A stretch of DNA of 64,000 nt from Merluccius polli (taxonomy: Eukaryota > Chordata > Actinopteri > Gadiformes > Merlucciidae), in the NCBI GenBank assembly GCA_030340625.1, contig JAOPHQ010006602.1:1-64000 (forward strand). Direction: 5' to 3'. The position numbers and the translations under genes were made by a program. Within the stretch, counting starts at the first letter, position 1, and every line of letters starts with the position of its first letter. Of this stretch, positions 50,327-60,757 are shown piece after piece. The notes beneath the pieces are model-generated. The model saw only the letters and a program-made list of their open reading frames with translations. It ran no database searches and was not told where the DNA came from.

Positions 50327-51064
50327 CCTTTTATCTCTCTCTGTGTCTGTCACTGTCTTCCTCTATTAGCTTCTGCCTCTGTATCTCTTTATCTCTCCCT
50401 CTCCCTCTCTCCCTCTCTCCCTCTCTCTCTCTCTTTCTCTCACCCTGTGTGTCTCTCTCGCTCTCTGCGGTGTGTGTGTGGTTGTGTGTGACGTGTTTCC
50501 TGGGCGTGTGTTATCCGAGCACTGCTCTCACTCAGATAAGCTTCAGTTACACAGTGTGTGTTTGCGTGCATTAGAGACAGGAAGTCTCCTGTTAGATGGA
50601 CCAGTGACTCGTCATTTCTAGCAGAGGGTCCTGAATTTTAGGACCCAGGGCTGTCCTGGCTGCTGCCTGCACCGCCTTGCTCCTTCAGGTCTCCACCTGG
50701 GGGTGTCACTCTGTCAAAACCGCCTGTCACTCTGTTATCATGATACTAGCCTGCTTCCTCCTTCCTTCTTTCCTTCTCCTCTGTGCTGTCCTCTACCCTC
50801 TCCAAGGGGAGGAGCCAGAAAATGGTTCCCATGGCAACCGCTGGACTCCCATGTTGTGTAGACGTCTTTCTTCCCCCTCCCTCCGAATATTCCTTAATAA
50901 TAATCATTTCTACCCTGAATGCTCTCCCCCCCAGTCTCGCTCCCTCTCTAAACAGCTGTATACTCCAAATGTTTCTCGCCCATCCTTGCTCCTTTAGTTT
51001 TGAACAAAGAACTCAAACTGTTTGAAGCGCTGCAGACATCTTGTCTTCTGCTCTCTGTCTCTGT

Positions 51065-51099
<35 letters not shown>

Positions 51100-54000
51100 A
51101 AACCTTGATCCCTGAAGGACGTTTGAAAACTTCAAGAATTCAAATTCCTTCCCATAATCCCCTGGGGTTCGAGGTGGCAGGAGTTCCCGCTCCGCTAAGC
51201 CGCTTAGACCCTGGTGATCCCACCTCGACGACAGTGCCGCAAAATATGTCAACTATGTAGCAGCGAGGTGAGAGGTACGCGACCTTGCTTTGTTTAAACT
51301 TTGAGGAATCATTCATTCAGTACAATGGTAAAAAATACCTCTTCCATCATGTGAGAAAGATGATGAAAGATGATGATGGTGACGAGGACGAATATATAGC
51401 GAGGGTGTGTGTGTGTGTGTGCATGCCTGTGTGTGCATGCCTGTGTGTGCGTGTGTGTGTGTTGTGATGCATGCGGCGGTCCTACCTTGATGTTGCAGGC
51501 CTGCTCCATGAGTCTGCGAGCGTTTTCTGCAGCTCTGTAGCGCTTGGGAAGCTGCACTCTGAAGAACTTCAGCGCTCCTTCAAAGTCCGCTTGGAGCAGG
51601 TCCTCCTTGGACGTCTGGGGGAACAAGAGAATTCAGTTTCACTTTGTCTGTACCATCTAGTCTCTGTTGAACCAGATCACAGAGGGACTGTTGAACCAGA
51701 TCACAGAGGGACTGTTGAACAAGATCACAGAGCAACCTTTAAATCAGATCACAGAGTGACTGTTAAAACAGATCACAGAGTGACGTTAAACCAGATCACA
51801 GAGTGACAGTTAAACCAGATCACAGAGCGACCGTTAAATCACCTCACAGAGTGACCGTTAAACCAGATCACACAGTGACTGTGAAATCAGATCACACAGT
51901 GACCGTTAAACCAGATCACACAGTGACCAGTAAATCAGACCACAGAGCAACCTTTAAATCAGCTCACAGAGTGACTGATAAACTAGGTCACAGAGTGACC
52001 AGTAAATCACATCACAGAGTGAGCGTTAAACCAGATCACAGACTAACCTTTAAACCAGATCACAATGACCGTTAACCCAGATCAGTGGGACTGTTTAACC
52101 AGATCATTAAATATCAGGCAAAGCAGATCAAAGAGGGACTGTTGAACCAGATTAAACCAGATCACAGGGGGAGAGTTAAACCAAATTAAACCGGATCATG
52201 GAGTGAGTGTTTCACATTAATATGATACTACTAGCATGACACAGCTACAATGTCTGAATCCAGAAACAGAAAATAATCCCCACAGCAACACAAACCAGAG
52301 GCCAGTAGCTTTATGCGGCAGACATAACAACAAAGATGACATTGTGAAAGTAGCTTAGGACCTTTGAAACACAGGCCACATCCTACAGTGGTTTATAAAA
52401 TAGACGATACTCACAAGCACAAGAACAGTCACGCCGAAGACCGAAGCAGTGGGATTATAACAAGCAATATCCCAGAGCAACGGGTTACAATAACCACCAA
52501 CAGAGGTGTGGTGGTGCTGACACAGTTTTTGTCTATAAAGTGAGTCAGATGAGTCTCGATGTTCACACATGTAGTTCATGTTCCCGCAGATCTTTTTCAG
52601 AAATTGGATAGATATTTGTGAACATGGAGCACATTTGTGATTCCTGAGACTAATCAGTGTTTACTCTAGCCTCCTTCTCATTGTGACGGACCATCTACAG
52701 CTACAAATTTAGGCCGAACGTTATTTTCTTCCACACATCTCCGACACACCAGTATTGGTACAAACGCAGCCACTGCTGTCTCTAACTATCTTAAATACCT
52801 GGAACCAAAGCAACCAAATCAGAGCTAGCCGTCGCAGACACCAGCGTTCCCCAGAGATGGCGCTGTGTCTCAGGTTGATATTTTCAAGCGTTGGGTCACT
52901 CTCAGAATAGACCAGCCAACATGGAGCTGACACAGCAGAGACACACAACACAAACAGCCCTCACCGCCAGCAGCTTGGGAACGAAGAGACGGTGACTCAT
53001 GCCCAGGAGACCCATGACCCGGCACACAGACTCCGCCCCGGCCTGCCCCGCCTCGGCCCCGTCGTCCTCCGCCTTGCCCCCTCCATCCTCCAGGGCCAGC
53101 CGCGCCGCAGGCAGGGGCAGCGGGGGCGTCGTGCAGGCGGGTGGTGAGGGGGGAGGTGAGGGGCAGGGGGAGGTTGAGATAGAGGAGAGGGGGTCCCGTG
53201 CCGGGGCCACGGTGGAGGCGGTCGGCTCCAGCATGTCTTCCGAGCGCCCCGGAGGATTCTGGGAGTTGTAGTCGTGAGCCGGGAGTTGACGGACTGTTGG
53301 TGGACAGTCGTGACTTCGAAGAGGTCACACCGAAGTCAGGCGGGAGTCACATGCAGGGCGGACTGGACCCAACTGGGTGCTTGTACAACCTGCGTGGTCC
53401 TGAGTTCAGGAGTGCCGATGATTCAGTCTGACACAAGCAGAACTGGAAGGGGGGCGGGGATGGGGGGGGGGTCCGTTGTCAGAGTCCAGAGATCTGTCGT
53501 TGGCACGGTAACGCCACAGCCTCAGCACCACGGCTCGGATCGGGTCCTGGCATGATGTATGACTCCCAGTAGGACCTACTGGGCCGGAAGCCCTCGTCAC
53601 AACAACCCGTCACTCATCATCACTACCTGATCGTCCCTCTTAGTCCCCTAGCCAGCCTACGCGTTGCCTAGCAACAGAGCTGCTACACCGGTGGGCAGGT
53701 GAGGGGCACTGCTTGTCCCCGTGGCAGCCGTGCTTTTATAGCATGTGAGCTCACAGGAGCAGAGAGGAGGACGTCTGTTTTTTTAAAATACAACCGCCTG
53801 GGTCCAACGGTGCCGTCTCTCCTGCTGATCTAGAAACAGCTGAATCCTCTTTTCTAATGGACTCTTAACCGGAGAGATGGAGGAACGAGATGGAGAGACA
53901 AGTGGAGGGAGACACAGAGAGAGGGGCAAAGACAGAATGAAACAAAGATGAAGAAACGGAAGTGAGATGGAGAGTGAGATAAAGAGGGACACACGAGAGA

Positions 54001-54305
54001 GCTAGAGGTCTGTCTTTTTATGACTAAATTAAATGCTGAATGCAGGCGGACGAAGAGGAGTTTGACGTGGAAGCAGAAAGTCTCCACGTGAGCCAAACCA
54101 GTGTCCAGTGTATGTTTACGAGCAGGTCCTCCTCCTCTCCCTGCAGCCTTCTTCTTCTTCCTCCTCCTTCGTGAACTTCGAACCCGTCCCTAAGAATCCT
54201 AATAGCTCCAGTGGAAGCTAACCAGATCTCTGTATGAATCAGTCAGTTCAGTGGTAGTCCAGAACGCAGCAGCTGGGGCGAGGCAGGCAGAGAAACAACA
54301 ACAAC

Positions 54306-54339
<34 letters not shown>

Positions 54340-54730
54340 CTCTGCAGCTGAGGCATGTGATGCTAGCAGCTAGCAGGTGCAGCTAAGCATTCTCGGGGCC
54401 TCTTGCTCCTCGGCTGAGGCAGATGAGAGGAGGAACAGGAGGTGCAGAGGAGAAAGGATAGAAGCGCAGAGGAAGAGAATATTCCACACGCTAGCTAGCT
54501 AGGTAGCAACGCTACCCATCCAGGAAGAGGAAAAAAGGCCTCCCATCCCTTGGCTTCAACTGCACCGTGGCTAACGGCTAAAGGCTAAAGGCTAATGCTA
54601 ACATTAGCCGATGCTGCTGCTAGCACGTAGCGGGATGGAGTCTGGGAGAGACAGAAAAAAAGAGGAGGCGAGGCTCAGGCATGGAGAGAGCGAGAGGGAG
54701 AGAGAGAGAGAGCAGATGAGAGAGGGCAGA

Positions 54731-54761
<31 letters not shown>

Positions 54762-54937
54762 TCCAGGGAGAATGCCGTCATGCCTGGCCAATAGGAGACA
54801 GGCTGTGGAAGCCCCTTTCTCTCTCCTCTCTCTCCCTGTGCAACATCATCAGCACCTGAACCAGATCAGCTTGGTTCAACAGCAAGAGGACTGAGGCTGT
54901 TTACACTCCAGACGAGAGGAGAAATATATATATATAT

Positions 54938-54993
<56 letters not shown>

Positions 54994-56473
54994 TATATAT
55001 AAAAAAGAATTTTTTTACTTATATACAAAACTTGTATACAAAAACGGACAAAGACACTCAATGAGCCAAAAGAAATGGGTTTTTAGTTGAGTAATTGGTA
55101 AGTTATTTTGTTGAGCAACACGACCACGTCTTCTGTTTTCAACAGACATTGAATGTGATCTGGCTTCCGAGAACAGCGGTTGTAGTAGCAGACTGTCGCC
55201 AGCAGGGGGAGACAGGTTGTAACCAACAAAGACCAACAAAAGACCTGCAGCCCTTTCAGTGAGTGAGTGAGTGAGTGAGTGAGTGAGAGAGAGATTTAAT
55301 GAGCACCAACCTTTAGAAGAGCCAGGGCCACATTGAAGATGATGTTCAAACCCTAAATGAGAGACGAGAAGAAAGGAGAGGTTATGAATTCAGAACAACA
55401 GCAGCCCATCCTGTGGTTCACTTTAAACATATTGGGTTTAAATAATATAGAAAATGGTTTTCATTAGGAATAAACCTCTATAAATCACGTTTAACTTGTA
55501 CATAAAATCCTATTTCATGAAACCAAGAAGCAGACTGCCTTATGAAACACAGTTTTCTGAGAACGTTTATATTGTTACATTATCAGCAGATACCGTTGAT
55601 CACCACTGGCTTCCTGAACTGAACGTGTTTTAAACAAGCGAGAGATGTTCAGTGAGACCAGGGGCCCTTTGAAGGACCACAACAGGGCACCAAGGGGCCC
55701 TCAGCATCAGTGAACAAATACATACTGTATACTGTAAAAACATTTGTATTTCATTTTGATCTGTGTTTACTTACCAAGTTTACTTACTGGGGACAATTAC
55801 ATTTCATGGAGACCCTTGATTTATGTTACAAATTATACAACTTACTATTAAGATTATTAGGCTATATGTGGTTTATATTTTTAGGTGTTCATTCATTTTT
55901 ACTGGCCAGATAATAGGGTAGATATTCAGACGGAAAGACACACACACAGACAGACAGACAGATACACACAAAATGACAGACAGAGGAACAGACTGGCAGT
56001 CAGGGGAACAGACAGACAAGTAGAGGGACAGACCGGCAGACAAAAGGACAGACAGACAGATAGAGGGACAGACAGACAAACAGAGGGATAGACAGACAAA
56101 CAAGCAGAGGGACAGACAGGCAGACGCCAGACAGGAAGACAGAGGGACAGGAAGACAGCAGGACAGACAGAGGGACATACAGACAAAAAGAGACAGACTG
56201 AAAGAGGGGCAGACAGACGGACAGACTAACAGAGGGACAGACAGACAGACAGATAGAGGGACAGACAGAGGGACAGACAGGCAGACGTGAGACAGAGGGA
56301 CAAAACCGTGTCAACTCTGCCCGGGAACACTCGTCTCCCCTGTTGCCCTGACAACCTATCCACATGGCAACTCAGGGCTAAAAATATCCTGACAGTTCTA
56401 TAAATAACAGCCAGCGATGTGAGCATCTCCACCTCCAGGCCGCTAGATGGCGCTGGTAGGCTGAGACTCAGGC

Positions 56474-56534
<61 letters not shown>

Positions 56535-56804
56535 GTGTGTTGTGTGTGTGGATTGCTGGGTAAATGAGTGTGTGTGGGTGGGTTTGCGTGGGTGTGGGTG
56601 GGTGTGCTGGTGGGTGGATCTGTGTGTGCATGGTTGGGGCGGAGGCTGTGTGTGTATATGGGGGTGTCCTTGGGCATGGTTTATGTGTGTGTATGTGGGT
56701 GAATGTGCGTGTGTGTGTGTGTGGGTGTGTGTGTGGGTGTGTAGATTGGTGTCAGTGTGTGTGGGTGTTGTATGTGTAGGAGAAACAATGAAAGGAAAAA
56801 AGGA

Positions 56805-56869
<65 letters not shown>

Positions 56870-56913
56870 GCCAAGCCCCATCAACAACCTATCAAACATT
56901 AACCTGCGGCAGT

Positions 56914-56968
<55 letters not shown>

Positions 56969-57651
56969 CGAGAGAGAAAGACTGAGTGAGACTGAGAGAC
57001 CAAGATAAACAGGGAGCGATTTTCACTTTTTCTATTAATGCCGTTACTAATAACGTTATTTCTCATTTGTTTAATTATTCACTCTGTGCTTGCCAATGTA
57101 AACACTATTTTCCTACGCCACAAAGATTTAAGCTAGCTTGCTGTCTAAGCCTCTTATAGAAAGTCATTCTCTTCCTATGACGGGCTGTGTGTTTAGCAGC
57201 AGAGTTTAAGGTGCTCCTCACAGATAAGTCACCGCGAAATAACTAGTGAATAAAATAACACCCGACAGGGGATGGGGGAAGGTCGGAGAGGGGAGATGGG
57301 GAAGGGAGGAGAGGGGAGGAGGGGAAGGGAGGAGAGGGGAGAAGGTAAGAGAGCAGGTAAGAGAAGAGATGAGGGATGAGGAAAGGGGAGGAGGTTAGGA
57401 GACACGAAAGGAGAAGGTAAGGGTGGGGGAAAGAGGAGGTGAGGGGAGCAGGAGGTAAGGGAAGGAGGTGATGGAACAGGTAAGGGGAGGAGGAGGTCAG
57501 AGGAGCAGGTGCGGGGAGGAGGTAGGATGTGAGAGGAGGTGGTGAGGGGAGGAGGTGAGATGAGGTAGTGAATCAGATTCTCATCATGCGGTTCACTGGC
57601 TGGGAAAAAAAACCTGAGAAACTTTTAATTGTCCTGCCTGAGGGCGAGCAA

Positions 57652-57733
<82 letters not shown>

Positions 57734-57831
57734 AAGGGGTGGGATAGAAAGGGTGAGGAGGAAAGAAGGGGAAGAGAGTAAGAAAGGGAGAGATACATAA
57801 AATGCGATTTTTTATGTATGATGAGATTAGG

Positions 57832-57865
<34 letters not shown>

Positions 57866-59026
57866 GGGTAGAGGGTCAAGAAGGTCCAGTACCTCTTCTT
57901 GTGTTGTTGCGTTATTATTGTATTATTGTGTTGTTGTGTGTTGTTACCTTGGACCGCAGAATCTGTGTGGTTGGTGGTGTGGTTGTTATTATTGTTGTGT
58001 TATTATTGTGTTACCTCAGACAGCAGCGGGTCTGTGATGTGGAAGACCATGCAGTGTTGTTGTGTTATTATTGTTGTGTTATTATTGTGTTACCTCAGAC
58101 AGCAGTGGGTCTGTGATGTGGAAGACCATGCAGTGTTGTTGTGTTATTATTGTTGTGTTATTATTGTGTTACCTCAGACAGCAGTGGGTCTGTGATGTGG
58201 AAGACCATGCAGTGTTGTTGTGTTATTATTGTTGTGTTATTATTGTGTTACCTCAGACAGCAGCAGGTCTGTGATGTGGAAGACCATGCAGAGGGGGAAC
58301 TTGGCTGTGAAGAGGGTGAGGAACCACTGGGAGGCGTACATGTGGGCCTCCAGACTCAGCTCCTGGAAGTGAGCCCACAGGTCTGGAAGCTGCTCCTGTA
58401 GGAGGAGAGAGGAGGTGCCGAGAGGAGGAGGAGGAGGAGGAGGAGGAGGAGGAGGAGGAGGAGGAGGAGGAGGAGGAGGAGGGGTGTTAGTTCACACAGA
58501 ACAAATTTCCTTTCAAGGTTTACAACCTTGGAACTACAACCTGAGAACTACAATCTGAGAACTACAATCTGAGAACTACGACCTGAGAACTACGACCTGA
58601 GAACTACGACCTGAGAACTATTTCATGATTTGTACTGTTCTTTTAAAGTCATTTCTTGTCCCTGTTGTTTCCCTTGATAAGCACTTTGTATTACTGTTTT
58701 GCACGAAAAGCGTTCTATAAATATAGTTTGTTGGTTTGAGCATAGCAGCACCCAATAGCAAGTAGGAGAAGACACGCTAGTTTCATTAGCACTGTATGCA
58801 TAATACGGAGTTGAATTAGCATAGTTGGTATGAAAACATGTTCTTGAATTGGCATTTAGCATCGATAATTAGCATTATCAAGAGAAAAAAAACAAGCATT
58901 TAAATGAGCATAGCTAACATTAAATCAAGGTATACATTAGCATAGTTATCATAAAATCAAGCTTTTGAATTAGCATAGTTAGAATAAAAGTGTGCTGTAA
59001 AAGTAGCATAGTATAAAACCAAGCAC

Positions 59027-59065
<39 letters not shown>

Positions 59066-60712
59066 GGGACTTATATAGCGCTTTTCTAGGACTCAAAGTC
59101 GCTTTAGACTGAGGGGCGATGGTAGTGAAACAGACAACAGAGAAACAGCACTTAATTTGTGACTAAAGTCTATTCCATCAGTCTTATTCTTACACATTAC
59201 ACCCACACGAGTCTGAAAGCACGCACACACACACACACACGAACAAATGCACACAAATAATCACGGATATACACACACCTCCCCAGTTTACTGACAGGGC
59301 ATCAATCAATCCATCAAAGGATACCTTCCACATAGTGATGCTGGGCTGCCATTTTGTGTTACCGTTTAAAATATACGCACATACACACACACACACCCAC
59401 CCACCCCTGGTGTCTGGTTAAGAGAGAACTTCCTCCGGCTAAATCCTCAGCTTCCTGCTTGTTGATGACTTGTGACACTAATGAACTTGTGTGTTTCCGA
59501 GAGCTGCGAGAAACAAATTGCCGTGAAATGAATATGATGCAAAAATTCAATTAACTGTGTTGAGTCAGATTCAATTAACTGGAGGAGGTGGCTTCTGATT
59601 GGATCAGCCCTGCGCTCCCCCCCACCCCCCAACAACTAGCAAGTAGCATTCCATGCTAACCCCTTTACTTTGAGAAATGCCAATAGATGAGAATGGTATG
59701 TGTGTGTGTAGCCATAGGCCACGCAGTGTGCGGTAGAAGAGCAGCATTTTGTTGGTGTGTTTTGCGCCGTTTCCATCAACGCTAACCGAGTTAGCCACGA
59801 TGTTGGAAAATGCTGCTAACAGCATTTAAGTGGATTCAGGAGACAAATTAAAGTCCACTTAGCGAGTGGATTTAAGCGTGCAGGGAACATCAGCCGACAG
59901 CATCTAATAAAGGGCTCAATTTAGCACTGTGTGTGTCTATGTGGCCGTCTGTCTGTCTGTCTGTTTCCGTCTGTCTGTTTCTATCTGTCTGTCTGTATGC
60001 TCAGCTCCACCGAAGCCATCAGTATCGTGTCTGATGAAACGTCAACACGTGTGTAAAACGCTGCCATATAATAATGAATGGAAGGTGCTCCACAGCCACC
60101 GCACGTGGTGTATCCAAATCTTTTTCTTTCTTTTTTTTTAAATCGCCCCGAGCTTCAATTCCACCACATGGCGAACGCTAGTGTCAACTCACCGCTTTCA
60201 CCCGAAAGTGGTGACAACATCAGTCGTCACATTTCTTGTTTTCAATGTCAAAATAAACGTTTTGTGACACTCCCTGTGTGTAGCACGTATAGCAGTGCGC
60301 GCGATCGTAACGCACCCTACGACCGACGTGGGGGGTGGGGGCGATCATAACACAACGCCGGACCTACGACCGACGGGCGCCCAAGGATGCCTTGCGGCGC
60401 CCCTCCAGCAGACCGCCTATGTCGCCTATGCCTAGAGCCGGCCCTGACCTCACAGAGTGTCACATGACCTCACAGATCATCACATGACCTCACAGATCAT
60501 CACACTGAATCACAGAACGTCACATGACCTCACAGAGCCTAACATGACCTCATAGGACATCACAAGACTTGTGCTGACCTGCATGAGTTTTTCCAGCTGG
60601 TAGAATTTGCAGTGGAGGTCTTCAAAGTTGTTCTTGTAGAGAGACCGGAGCCCATATTCATACATGATTTTCACCAGCACACAGAAGGCCTGTTCCTCTG
60701 GCATCTAGAACG

Positions 60713-60757
<45 letters not shown>

